Shown here: piece by piece, positions 27,147 to 35,966 of the stretch
How the letters are laid out: the number at the start of each line of letters is the position of its first letter
Position numbering within the stretch: position 1 is the stretch's first letter
NCBI RefSeq assembly: GCF_004364125.1
Contig: NZ_SNZV01000008.1
Coordinates: forward strand, 124,001-188,000
Source of the DNA: Sphingobacterium paludis
GTDB taxonomy: Bacteria; Bacteroidota; Bacteroidia; Sphingobacteriales; Sphingobacteriaceae
Direction of reading: 5' to 3'
DNA length: 64,000 nt
Made by a program: the position numbers and the translations under genes
The notes under the pieces: generated by a model
The model's database searches: none
The model's input: the letters and a program-made list of their open reading frames with translations, nothing else
Told to the model about the DNA's origin: nothing

Positions 27147-28193
27147 CTAATTTATTTTGTCTGGCCATGCGTCTTTTTCCACGTTTTTACGAACATATTG
27201 AAGTGCCGCCTCCATCTCCTGCTTTGTTTCGTAGGAATCCCAGATCACTTTTTTCTTATTCTTCAGCATATTACTAGGGATCACCCGCACCTTGTCATAC
27301 CCCTTACTATGCATGGCTGCAGCATGCTCTTCAGCTTGATCGATTGTCCGGTGCGTACCGATTACAATTTGCCACGCATGTTTCTTGTTCACCGTCTTTA
27401 CCGGGACATCCGTTGCAGGAATCGTATTCATCAGCGTATCTTCCAAACTTGCTGCCAAAGAATCTTGACGTGCTTTGCTGCTATCTACAGGAACAAGGGC
27501 GGGTGTAGAAGCTACGGTATCTTGCGGGGATTCTACAACAATGACGCTCTTATCCATCTCTGTTGATACTGGACGACTGAAATAATAAACCGCCCCAATG
27601 ATGCCCAGCGCAAACACAGCAATCAGCACATACCAAACGGTATTATTATTGGCTTGCTTGGGATCGAAACCTTGGTTCTCAAAAAATGGTTGTAAGATTT
27701 CTTCGGGCACTTGCTGCTGCGGATCTGTGGCTTCGTCCGTAGGAACCACTGCCGCCGGCAATTGTTCCTTCTTGACTTCCTGCAAGAGTGGGTTGGCAAC
27801 GGGCTTCATCCCCTCAATCGGCTCGTAATTAAACCCTGAAAGATCCAGCGCTTTAAATACGTACCCACCGCCATAACTAACCAGATACCCCAAATCATCT
27901 AATTTCGCTTGTCCCTCTTCCTCGATTTTATGCAACAGCGATGTCACGGCCAAGGAGACCTGATGTTCTGCTGTCTTCACATCGATCGATTCCAGCTGTG
28001 CGAGATAAGCGATAAAATCATGTCCCTGCGCACTGGTCTGATCAAAGTCTATGTACGTAATGGGAGGAAGATAAACATGACGTATCTCATCATACGTCGC
28101 CGGCGTATGGTTCCGCTTAAAAGCGCCTAAGCCTTTTACAAAGACTTCCGGCTGTCGTTTTAACAGACTATGTACGTTCTTTCCTAAATTCAT
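27147..28193 (-). CDS. HU-CCDC81 and SPOR domain protein
   Basis: A 348-residue bitopic membrane protein. Residues 1-120 fit the paired bacterial HU-CCDC81 domains (NVHSLLKRQPEVFVKGLGAF; LGYLVSYGGGYVFKAL). A membrane helix is at about 185-206 (VWYVLIAVFALGIIGAVYYF). The periplasmic end carries a SPOR domain at about 274-345 (WQIVIGTHRTIDQAEEHAAA), a fold that binds denuded glycan at division sites. So it may link a nucleic-acid-like or partner-binding cytoplasmic domain to septal wall. It lies 47 bases upstream of exbB, on the same strand. Confidence 0.85.
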   Translation of the reverse strand: MNLGKNVHSLLKRQPEVFVKGLGAFKRNHTPATYDEIRHVYLPPITYIDFDQTSAQGHDFIAYLAQLESIDVKTAEHQVSLAVTSLLHKIEEEGQAKLDDLGYLVSYGGGYVFKALDLSGFNYEPIEGMKPVANPLLQEVKKEQLPAAVVPTDEATDPQQQVPEEILQPFFENQGFDPKQANNNTVWYVLIAVFALGIIGAVYYFSRPVSTEMDKSVIVVESPQDTVASTPALVPVDSSKARQDSLAASLEDTLMNTIPATDVPVKTVNKKHAWQIVIGTHRTIDQAEEHAAAMHSKGYDKVRVIPSNMLKNKKKVIWDSYETKQEMEAALQYVRKNVEKDAWPDKIN

Positions 28194-28233
28194 CCTATCG
28201 TATAGTTGACTGCAAAGTTATGATCTTCTGGCT

Positions 28234-29967
28234 TTAAAATGAAAAATTTAAGCCACCAAGGATGTTAAAACCCAATCTTGGGTAATACAAATACGTTTGA
28301 TACTCGGTATTCAAGATATTGTTGGCTTTTACAAAGAGTCCAAGTTGCTTTGTCGCTTTGTATTCGGCACCTGCACTAAGATCGAAGAACGAAGGGACTT
28401 CTGCCCTAACGTAGGGTATAGATGTGATCACCGCACCTGTTGCTGCATCATAATCATATGCTCGTGAGTACGACACACCATGGAACAAAGCTTCAGCATC
28501 GATATACAATTTTTCAGAAATGTTAAAGCGCGCATTTGCCGTTAAACGCATTTTAGGCGTGTGCCACACTTCGTCTTGCTGTGCTGCCGTGTACTGATCG
28601 ATATTAAGACGTCCGCCCAAATTGACAAGTTTGGATAGACGCACGTTAATTTCTCCTTCTATACCAACGTGTTTAACAGATTCGTCCCCGTTTCCGTCAT
28701 ACACTACATCAAACTGAAACGGCGTTTCCATGTTGTTGACAAACAAAGGCAATCCTTCCAGTTGACGATAAATGGCCTTTACTTTATAGCCGAATGTTGC
28801 GCCGGCGTTGCCTTTGATACCACCAAAGAAATTTAACCGTTCGACCATATTTTGGATTCCTAAATTAGGCCCAATGAACGGATTTTGGCGAGCAAAGTCA
28901 CGGTATGATGCTTTTTTCACGCCACCATTCACCCCCCCGAAAATATGGAAATACTCTGGGGCCAAAGCAAAATCAATTTCTGCCGAAGGGAAGATATTGA
29001 AGCTTGTACTATCGCCAAATTCCGGAACAAAGTTAGCCCCCAACGTAATGGCGTAGTTATCGCCTTTAAACCGGATGTATGGATTTAGGGTAGCCAGCGA
29101 GTTTTTCGTCTGTCCGTTAACACCGCTGTTGGGTGTGCCATCAACATTGTTTACATCCACGCTTAAGTTGGCTCCGATGTTAAATGCCCGCACGCGTTTG
29201 TTGAAATAAGCGGATACGGCAAAAGATGTCTCTTTGGCATCAAACCTATCGCTGAACGAGTACGCATCTAATTTGGCAGAATAGCTGAATGCATCTTCAT
29301 TCTCTGGATCGTAATTACTTGTTAGCTCTCCGGTAAAATAGATATCGTTAAAAACTTGCTTTTCCGGCGTCGGGTTTAGCGAAGTAACGCGATCATTCGC
29401 CAAGGGGATACCGTAAAAATTTGTTCCGTAGCGGTTATACCCAATGGTTCCATCGACGGTTAACATAGGCAGAATACGGCGACCGAACACGCCCACCTCT
29501 TGTCGGGAAAAGCGCTGTCCTTCCAAACTCCCTTTCTGGCTGAGATGCTTCACGAAACCACCTACGCGTAAATCCTCATACTCATCATACGAAAAGTAGC
29601 CTTCCCCTAAAATGGTATTGAAATTCCCAAGACCGAACTTGACGTAATTGCTGCGCACATCCTGTGCCTGGGAGAACGGTGTTTCCTGTACATCAAGCTC
29701 TTTCAACCCGGTATTGATATCCAATTTTTTATCTGGAACGTTGCCGTATGTCAGCTTCGGCATATAACTGCGCTTATTCGTCATATCGGGGCTTCGACGT
29801 ATTTTCACGGCATCAGCAAGAATAGGTTTATAATCACGTACGACATCAAAAGAATCGATAGTAACCGGCTTTTGAGGATCGGTTTGCGCATATCCCTCAA
29901 CACCTAAACCAAGCAAAAACGCTACAACTGCGTAATTCTTAAATACTGTTTTATGCAATTTCATCAT
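28234..29967 (-). CDS. Outer-membrane beta-barrel protein resembling a TonB-dependent receptor without plug
   Basis: A 577-residue exported protein: signal peptide 1-27 (ending GYAQ), then a run of alternating strands up to a C-terminal Phe (ILGGLNFSF), the usual signal for barrel insertion. LFVKANNILNTEYQTYLYYP near the C terminus is the classical end of TonB-dependent receptors. There is no plug domain or TonB box of normal length: only about 90 residues precede the first barrel strand. It lies 15 bases after the long TPR gene, so the two are co-transcribed and probably act together. Confidence 0.82.
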   Translation of the reverse strand: MMKLHKTVFKNYAVVAFLLGLGVEGYAQTDPQKPVTIDSFDVVRDYKPILADAVKIRRSPDMTNKRSYMPKLTYGNVPDKKLDINTGLKELDVQETPFSQAQDVRSNYVKFGLGNFNTILGEGYFSYDEYEDLRVGGFVKHLSQKGSLEGQRFSRQEVGVFGRRILPMLTVDGTIGYNRYGTNFYGIPLANDRVTSLNPTPEKQVFNDIYFTGELTSNYDPENEDAFSYSAKLDAYSFSDRFDAKETSFAVSAYFNKRVRAFNIGANLSVDVNNVDGTPNSGVNGQTKNSLATLNPYIRFKGDNYAITLGANFVPEFGDSTSFNIFPSAEIDFALAPEYFHIFGGVNGGVKKASYRDFARQNPFIGPNLGIQNMVERLNFFGGIKGNAGATFGYKVKAIYRQLEGLPLFVNNMETPFQFDVVYDGNGDESVKHVGIEGEINVRLSKLVNLGGRLNIDQYTAAQQDEVWHTPKMRLTANARFNISEKLYIDAEALFHGVSYSRAYDYDAATGAVITSIPYVRAEVPSFFDLSAGAEYKATKQLGLFVKANNILNTEYQTYLYYPRLGFNILGGLNFSF

Positions 29968-29982
29968 GCTATCCTATTCTTG

Positions 29983-32900
29983 TTATTTCAATTTTCCTAA
30001 ACGAGACTTCGCCTCTTTCAATATATCATCTTTATCGTTATCGTAATTTTCGATCACGCTTTCCAATGTCGATTTTGCCTGGAATTTATCCCCTTTGCCC
30101 AGGTAGGCATCAGACATTAAAATAAAACCTTTAGCTACCCAATAATCATACGAAGAAAATGTATTTGAAATATCAAATCCAGACTCGATCGCTTTATCAT
30201 ATTGTTTCGCTTTCAGTTGTTGCTCTCCTACCCTGTAGCGTGCTTCTGCACCGGTTACGGTCTTACTTTTAAGTGCAGCAAGGTTAAATTCTTTTAATGC
30301 ATCAGCGGCTTTATTCGTAGCCACGTAGGCCTTTCCTGAATACAGATGCGCCAATGCGATGTCTTCCTCAGAAGATTTCTCGTAGTTTTTAACCAACTTC
30401 GCGTAGTTCTGCGTTTCAACATAATCACCGACGTTGAAGAAGCTGATCAACAGGTTGTTTATAGCAAAACCGTAATTTGATTTGTATTCGGAGGTCAACT
30501 CGAGCTTACGCAATACTTGAACTGCCTCATTGTAAGCCTTGTTGCGTAAATGTAGCCTGGCAACACTCATCAGCGTCTGCTCGGTATAAGCGCTCGTCCA
30601 GTCATTCATAATGATATTGAAATCGTGAATAGCCTCTTTATCTTTTTTAAGTTGTGCGTAGCTTTCGCCCCGGATAAAACGAGCATGTTTCTCTTGAATC
30701 GGTTTAGGAAATTTGTCAAAGTAAGCATTGATAGCTTCTACTGCACCTTGGTAATTGCCTCGGTCAAATAACGTTTTTGCAACGCTGAAGGTATGCGCGT
30801 CTTGCTGTGCAGTACTTAAATCCCCAATATTCGTACTCGTTGCATAGCGGATATAACCCGTCGCGTCTCCCTTATCCAAGTAAATATTCTCAATCGATAT
30901 AAGGGCCTGCTTCGCTTCATCTGTGGTGGCATATTGATCAACCACGCGCTGGAACGTTGCCAAAGCGGCGTCGTTATCGTCTTTATTGTATTGAACAAGA
31001 CCGATGGTCACCAGCGCACGGGGCACATAGCTGCTCCGCGGATATTCCTGTACCATGGCTTGCAAGCCAGATATTGCGGTATTGTAGTCGCCCATCAAAA
31101 AGTACGTATAAGGCACTTCGAATGCCACGTCATCCGCATAGTTCGATTTTGGAAATTGCTTCACAACGGAATTAAGTGTAGCGATTTTAGCGTTATTATC
31201 TCCTTGTAACCCTTGAATGATACCCCGTTGAAACAAGGCATAGTCCTGACTCGGTGCTTTGGAACTAATGAGCCTATTATAGTATTCCAATGCGCGTCCA
31301 TAATTTTTCATTCCGAAATACGAATCGGCCAACCGAGCTAAGGCGTCATTGCGGGTATTGATCTCAATACCGTCTTTGCCACCGGTGGCCAAAAAGCGTT
31401 CGAAATAATTTGCTGCCGTATTGTATCGGTCATTACGGAATGCAGCATAGGCCAAAGCGTAATTCGCGTAGCTGTATACATCGGTGTTTCGTGCAGCGGG
31501 CAGCTGCAAAAATTTATTGAAGTTAGATACAGCTTCGCCGTACTTACGGACCTCATACATGGCTTCCGCCTTCCAATAGGTAGATAGCGCATAGATCTCC
31601 TCGTCGTATCGATTGCCTTCCGAGCGTATAAACATCGAAATCGCATTCTCAAAAGCGCGCTCATTGTAAAACTCTAGACCACGGTAGTACGTTACTTTTT
31701 GGTAGGCAGCGTTGGCATCGCGCCCACGTTTGCTGATACCTTCCAAAATATCTACGGCTGCACGGTAATTTTTAGTGCTTAGCAACACCTCCGCCAATAG
31801 CGTTTTTGCATCTTCAAGACGCGCAGAGCGCGGGTACGTTTCCAAGTACTCTTGTGTTGCATCAAGTGCCACTTGGTGAAACTCCAATTCGTAGGATAGT
31901 TTCGCGTAATTGAACAAACCTTCTTCTTTCAACTGCGGATCGAAATCGAGTTTCGATGCCCGGAAGAACGCATTTCTTGCACTTTGCTTGTTACCCGTTT
32001 TCAAAAATGAATCACCCAAAGTGATCATAGCACTTTGGTAATAAGCATCCGGCTCAGTCAGCTTTTCGAGCTCCTGAATGGCCTTTTGATAATCGCCCAG
32101 CTTATACGCGATGTAACCGATCTGGTAGCTATCTTGGTTATTCTGCGTCTTCCCTTGGTCTTGCGCCTGAAATTTATCGTAATAGCTTTTAGATTTCTGA
32201 AGATCACCTTTGATAAAGTACGTTGCGGCAACGATTCGGAAGAGTTCAGTTTCATGCTCTTGCTTGGTGCGGTCCAAAATCGGCAAGGCATAGTTCAGAA
32301 CATCGTCATAGCGCTTATCGAGAAAGTATAGCGCCGTGATATAATAGGGATAGCTATTCTCGTAAGTCTTGGAGCCTTCTAAACGTTCAAACTCGTTCAA
32401 TGCGGTTTTATATTCTGCATCTAAGTAAGATAGGTAGGCGTAGTAGTAGATAGATGCTTCTTGATATTGACCTTTTTCATCTTTTAGCTTTTCAAAAACA
32501 GGCTTTGCGGATGCATAGTCGTTCGTCATAAACTGTGCATAGGCTAATTTAAAACGGTACTCTATGTTTTCTGCGCCGGCTAGGTTTTTGCTATCGATTT
32601 TTTGAAACCATTCGATCGCTTTCACATAATCCTTTTTTGCGTAGTACGATTTACCGATCTGAAAATAAGCCGCTTTTGAATTTGCGCTTGCTGGATAATC
32701 TTTGATGTATTTTAAAAAGCGAGACTCTGCATCCGAATCACCTAATTCCAATGCACAGATTGCTTGATAGAAACGAACGTTTTCTTTAAGCAGCGTTAGC
32801 TCCTCTGTTTCATCCAACTGCAGTGTCGATTTCGTGCGAATATCCTCTACCCGATCAAACTGCTTAGCGGCTGAGCTGTACTTCCCTCGTTCAAACAACT

Positions 32901-33012
32901 CCATTCCAGACTTGTAGGCATTATTAATTTGTTGCCAGGCTGTTTGTTGCGCAAACGAAACCGAGCTCAATAAACTCAATGCTACACCTACACCATAAAT
33001 TTTCTTATTCAT
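29983..33012 (-). CDS. Very long tetratricopeptide repeat protein
   Basis: A 1009-residue exported protein (signal sequence 1-21, ending SVSFA) built of TPR units along its whole length, for example YAKKDYVKAIEWFQKIDSKN, SYPYYITALYFLDKRYDDVL and RTYADVAF-type helices with several YbgF/BamD-like repeats. The function cannot be assigned. Because it directly precedes the barrel gene and lies in the HU-CCDC81/exbB/tonB cluster, it may be a periplasmic partner in envelope assembly or transport; this is inference. Confidence 0.88.
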   Translation of the reverse strand: MNKKIYGVGVALSLLSSVSFAQQTAWQQINNAYKSGMELFERGKYSSAAKQFDRVEDIRTKSTLQLDETEELTLLKENVRFYQAICALELGDSDAESRFLKYIKDYPASANSKAAYFQIGKSYYAKKDYVKAIEWFQKIDSKNLAGAENIEYRFKLAYAQFMTNDYASAKPVFEKLKDEKGQYQEASIYYYAYLSYLDAEYKTALNEFERLEGSKTYENSYPYYITALYFLDKRYDDVLNYALPILDRTKQEHETELFRIVAATYFIKGDLQKSKSYYDKFQAQDQGKTQNNQDSYQIGYIAYKLGDYQKAIQELEKLTEPDAYYQSAMITLGDSFLKTGNKQSARNAFFRASKLDFDPQLKEEGLFNYAKLSYELEFHQVALDATQEYLETYPRSARLEDAKTLLAEVLLSTKNYRAAVDILEGISKRGRDANAAYQKVTYYRGLEFYNERAFENAISMFIRSEGNRYDEEIYALSTYWKAEAMYEVRKYGEAVSNFNKFLQLPAARNTDVYSYANYALAYAAFRNDRYNTAANYFERFLATGGKDGIEINTRNDALARLADSYFGMKNYGRALEYYNRLISSKAPSQDYALFQRGIIQGLQGDNNAKIATLNSVVKQFPKSNYADDVAFEVPYTYFLMGDYNTAISGLQAMVQEYPRSSYVPRALVTIGLVQYNKDDNDAALATFQRVVDQYATTDEAKQALISIENIYLDKGDATGYIRYATSTNIGDLSTAQQDAHTFSVAKTLFDRGNYQGAVEAINAYFDKFPKPIQEKHARFIRGESYAQLKKDKEAIHDFNIIMNDWTSAYTEQTLMSVARLHLRNKAYNEAVQVLRKLELTSEYKSNYGFAINNLLISFFNVGDYVETQNYAKLVKNYEKSSEEDIALAHLYSGKAYVATNKAADALKEFNLAALKSKTVTGAEARYRVGEQQLKAKQYDKAIESGFDISNTFSSYDYWVAKGFILMSDAYLGKGDKFQAKSTLESVIENYDNDKDDILKEAKSRLGKLK

Positions 33013-33184
33013 ACTGATGAATTATTCAACAACTATTCTTCCCGTTAAAAAAAATGAAATAGCACGCCAAAAAAGGCGGACAGATTCAGGATACTAAATT
33101 AAAATTAAAGTTGCACGTATTCCCCAAAAGTTCTTAACATCTGTTGGTAACTGTCCTATATAACGTAAATATTGGCTAAAAAAT

Positions 33185-33210
33185 ATGCCCCACTTGAAAA
33201 AGTCGGGCAT
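33185..33210 (-). terminator. Terminator after pyrB
   Basis: ATGCCC (33185-33190) and GGGCAT (33205-33210) pair, continued by ACTT/AAGT inside, with a GAAA loop. On the minus strand, the direction of pyrB, a run of six T follows. Confidence 0.75.
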
Positions 33211-33239
33211 AAAAAATTCTTACGCTGACAATGAGTTTA

Positions 33240-34178
33240 TTACCCGCGCTGTCCTGCGAGGAGGTACAGCACTGCCATGCGGACGGCAACCCCATTTTCT
33301 ACCTGATCGAGTATAATGGAATGCTTACTATCTGCCACGTCTGATGTTATCTCTACGCCACGGTTGATCGGCCCAGGATGCATAATAGTAATTTCTTTAT
33401 CAAGCGAATCCAAGATCTCTTTATTTAAACCATACAACATAGAATACTCGCGAAGTGAAGGGAAATAAGCGATATCTTGTCGCTCCAACTGTATGCGCAA
33501 CATGTTCGCCACATCGCACCAGTTTAAAGCCTTGCGTAAATCGTGTTCTACCTTCACACCCAACGAACCGATGTATTTAGGAATGAGCGTCGTTGGCCCG
33601 CAGACCATTACCTCCGCACCCTGCTTCTGCAGACACAAGATATTGGATAGCGCCACACGGGAGTGCAAAATATCACCGATAATAGCAACTTTTCGCCCGG
33701 CCATATCGCCATGACGCTCCCGTATAGAAAAGGAATCGAGCAGAGCCTGTGTAGGATGTTCGTGCGCACCATCGCCAGCGTTGACAATCTGCGCATTGAC
33801 ATGCTTACTGAGAAACACGCCAGCGCCGGCATAGGGATGGCGCATAACGATCATATCCACTTTCATAGCGAGAATGTTATTTACCGTATCAATCAGTGTT
33901 TCTCCTTTGCTCACCGAAGAAGATGAGGCCGCAAAGTTAACAATATCCGCAGAAAGACGCTTCTCAGCGAGTTCAAACGAAAGGCGAGTACGGGTAGAAT
34001 TCTCAAAAAACACATTTGCAATCGTGATATCGCGAAGGGAAGGAACCTTTTTTATGGGGCGATTTAACACCTCCTTGAAATTTGCCGCGGTATCTAAAAT
34101 AAGCTGAATATCGTTTTCCTTCAGGTCCTTTATTCCTAAAAGATGTCTTGTGCTAAGCTGCTCAATGGTTGTTGACAT
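33240..34178 (-). CDS. pyrB: Aspartate carbamoyltransferase catalytic subunit
   Basis: Joins carbamoyl phosphate and aspartate in the second step of pyrimidine synthesis. The 312-residue protein has the carbamoyl-phosphate motif FFENSTRTRLSFE (residues about 57-69), SVSKGETL near 89, HPTQALLD near 141 and MHPGPINRGVEI near 264. No regulatory subunit gene (pyrI) is present next to it. It lies 100 bases after pyrR, forming the common pyrRB pair. Confidence 0.97.
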   Translation of the reverse strand: MSTTIEQLSTRHLLGIKDLKENDIQLILDTAANFKEVLNRPIKKVPSLRDITIANVFFENSTRTRLSFELAEKRLSADIVNFAASSSSVSKGETLIDTVNNILAMKVDMIVMRHPYAGAGVFLSKHVNAQIVNAGDGAHEHPTQALLDSFSIRERHGDMAGRKVAIIGDILHSRVALSNILCLQKQGAEVMVCGPTTLIPKYIGSLGVKVEHDLRKALNWCDVANMLRIQLERQDIAYFPSLREYSMLYGLNKEILDSLDKEITIMHPGPINRGVEITSDVADSKHSIILDQVENGVAVRMAVLYLLAGQRG

Positions 34179-34278
34179 GTTATGTAGGTTTTCTAGCGCT
34201 TTGTTTTTTCTCTAAAAAGATCTGTTTATATTTCTAACACAAAATCGATGGTGTGGAGACTGTGTTCGGCATCGCCTG

Positions 34279-34830
34279 CTATGATGTTATCTTATCAGTT
34301 ACCAAGACAATGCTGTCGCTGCTGTCCACTTCTTCCCAACTTACGATGACTTTTTGTGAATCGATGGAATCGACCTGAATACCGATATAATCGGGTTGGA
34401 TCGGAATCTGGCGGGAGAAACGGCGATCGACCAAAACCAGCAATTCCATCTTTCCCGAACGGCCGAAGGCCTGCATGGCATCCATCGCGGAGCGAATGGT
34501 ACGCCCCGTCCATAGTACATCATCGATAAGTACAACCTCTTTGCCATCGACAATAAAATCAATCACGGTACTATTTGCAGCAAGCGGACTTGCCCCTTTC
34601 ATCCTGAAATCGTCCCGGTAAAATGTGATATCCAAAACGCCAAGCTGCACATTGCGTCCTGTCATATTGAACAACTCCTTCTGAATGCGCTTTGCTAAAT
34701 AAGTACCTCTTGGCTGAATTCCGATTAATACGGCATTGGAGAAATCGCCATGATTCTCAATCAACTGCTGACAAAGTCGTTTGATTGTGATCTGAAATTT
34801 GGCTCCTTCCAATAAAATCGATTGTTTCAT
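34279..34830 (-). CDS. pyrR: PyrR bifunctional pyrimidine regulator / uracil phosphoribosyltransferase
   Basis: A 183-residue phosphoribosyltransferase with the PRPP loop VVLIDDVLWTGRTIRSA (about residues 95-111), GIQPRGTYLAKRI near 38 and LGVLDITFYRDD near 68, the PyrR signature. In Gram-positive bacteria PyrR binds mRNA to control pyr genes; in this phylum its regulatory mode is less clear. The order pyrR-pyrB suggests a link with pyrimidine synthesis. A promoter and a palindrome stand just upstream at 34847-34874. Confidence 0.93.
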   Translation of the reverse strand: MKQSILLEGAKFQITIKRLCQQLIENHGDFSNAVLIGIQPRGTYLAKRIQKELFNMTGRNVQLGVLDITFYRDDFRMKGASPLAANSTVIDFIVDGKEVVLIDDVLWTGRTIRSAMDAMQAFGRSGKMELLVLVDRRFSRQIPIQPDYIGIQVDSIDSQKVIVSWEEVDSSDSIVLVTDKITS

Positions 34831-34846
34831 TATGGGAATGTTTAGG

Positions 34847-34854
34847 CAAACTTA
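34847..34854 (-). promoter_or_regulatory. -7 promoter box of pyrR-pyrB
   Basis: The minus strand reads TAAGTTTG, matching TAnnTTTG. The predicted start of transcription is about 34841, ten bases before the ATG, so the leader would be very short and leaves no room for a PyrR-type RNA attenuator upstream of pyrR. Confidence 0.6.
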
Positions 34855-34874
34855 CGTTATTTTTTCCAATAACG
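34855..34874. promoter_or_regulatory. Palindrome next to the pyrR promoter, candidate operator
   Basis: CGTTATT (34855-34861) and AATAACG (34868-34874) form a perfect 7-bp inverted repeat with a 6-base spacer, directly upstream of the -7 box and within the -33 to -7 interval. Position suits a repressor site. No known regulator is implied by the sequence alone. Confidence 0.45.
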
Positions 34875-34889
34875 CCACTTTTGGGTTAA

Positions 34890-35167
34890 AATGGGTAGTG
34901 CGTAGTGAGTATGTAGATTTTAGTACTTAGTATGTAGATTGCTGTAAGGCGTAGCGAGTATTGCATATTAAGCAGTGCGTAATGCGTCGTAGTGAGCATA
35001 GGTCGCCATGAAAGCGATTGTCATTGCGAGCCGAAGGTACGATGGCGCGGCAATCTAATGCGAATGGAGATTGTAGTAGATAGTAATTAGATATGTAGAT
35101 TGGGGTATTGCGTAATGCGTATTGCGTAAAGTTCAGGTATTTTATATTTTATCGCTTCCAGCCAACA
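34890..35167. repeat. Low-complexity intergenic sequence with short repeated words
   Basis: This stretch is built of recurring words such as gtagtgagta, tacttagtat, atgtagatt and gcgtaatgcg. Similar words occur in the tonB-exbD spacer (about 25825-25855). It also carries tcattgcgag...gcaatct at 35021-35056, half of a dispersed repeat whose full palindromic form is at 46079-46165. No gene is visible. Confidence 0.55.
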
Positions 35168-35461
35168 TTAAACGAGATGTCGCATTGTTATAGATGATAG
35201 TATGTAGTACTTAGTATATAGAAAAGCTTTGGTAGATTAAGTAATTGCAGGGATCATTGTTAAACGAGATGTCGCATTGTTATAGATGATAGTATGTAGT
35301 ACTTAGTATATAGAAAAGCTTTGGTAGATTAAGTAATTGCAGGGATCATTGTTAAACGAGATGTCGCATTGTTATAGATGATAGTATGTAGTACTTAGTA
35401 TATAGAAAAGCTTTGGTAGATTAAGTAATTGCAGGGATCATTGTTAAACGAAATGTCGCAT
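35168..35461. repeat. Tandem array of a 92-bp unit (three copies plus a partial)
   Basis: Units begin with TTAAACGAGATGTCGCAT at 35168, 35260 and 35352, exactly 92 bases apart; a fourth start at 35444 keeps only about 18 bases with one change. The three full copies look identical in the text, which implies recent duplication. Stops occur in all frames, so it is non-coding. Confidence 0.93.
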
Positions 35462-35548
35462 CGAAAGCTTTGCAATATGTAATCATTTGCCACAGCACAA
35501 ACCCTCCCTGCAAAGGTTTCAAGCGACGGGGTTTTGATTACTTTTGCC

Positions 35549-35840
35549 CTACAAAAGTATTTGCCTTGCCGCGGCATGCGGCGGAAGGGATGTGGGGAGG
35601 ACATTCGTTTTAGAAAACACACTACCTTACAAAAGTATTTGCCTTGCCGCGGCATGCGGCGGAAGGGTGGTGGGGAGGAAGATCGTTTCAGAAAATACAC
35701 TACCTTACAAAAGTATTTACCCTGCCGCGGCATGCGGCGGAAGGGATGTGGGGAGGACGATCGTTTCGGAAAACACACTACCTTACAAAAGTATTTGCCT
35801 TGCCGCGGCATGCGGCGGAAAGGTGGTGGGGAGGAAAACT
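35549..35840. repeat. Tandem array of a 78-bp GC-rich palindromic unit (four copies, ABAB order)
   Basis: ACAAAAGTATTT recurs at 35551, 35629, 35707 and 35785, exactly 78 bases apart. Each copy contains the imperfect palindrome CCTTGCCGCGGCATGC followed by GGCGGAAGG. Copies 1 and 3 share one variant (gggatgtggggaggac), copies 2 and 4 another (ggtggtggggagga), so a 156-bp dimer appears to have been duplicated. Because 78 is a multiple of three and no stop occurs, several frames stay open on both strands; I do not take these as genes. Confidence 0.92.
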
Positions 35841-35912
35841 GCGTAGTGAGATTCTAGTAGATAGTTCTTAGCAGGTAGATGGCGATAATCCAAAAGAAGT
35901 TATGTAAATGCA

Positions 35913-35939
35913 ATGAGCCCGACTATACATCGGGCTCAT
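35913..35939 (-). terminator. Hairpin after the DUF2723 gene
   Basis: ATGAGCCCGA (35913-35922) and TCGGGCTCAT (35930-35939) make a perfect 10-bp stem with a 7-base loop, 28 bases past the stop codon on the minus strand. The T-run is weak. Confidence 0.65.
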
Positions 35940-35966
35940 CACAAGCATTTCTATAACTTTACTTCG

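Noticed and set aside
35168..35840. CRISPR array
   Set aside because: Units are contiguous with no unique spacers, periods are 92 and 78 with whole-unit identity, and no cas genes are nearby.
35395..35871. Overlapping open frames of 75-138 codons in the 78-bp array, on both strands
   Set aside because: They stay open only because the repeat period is a multiple of three and lacks stops. The peptides are translations of the repeat, and no frame has a leader or a conserved domain.
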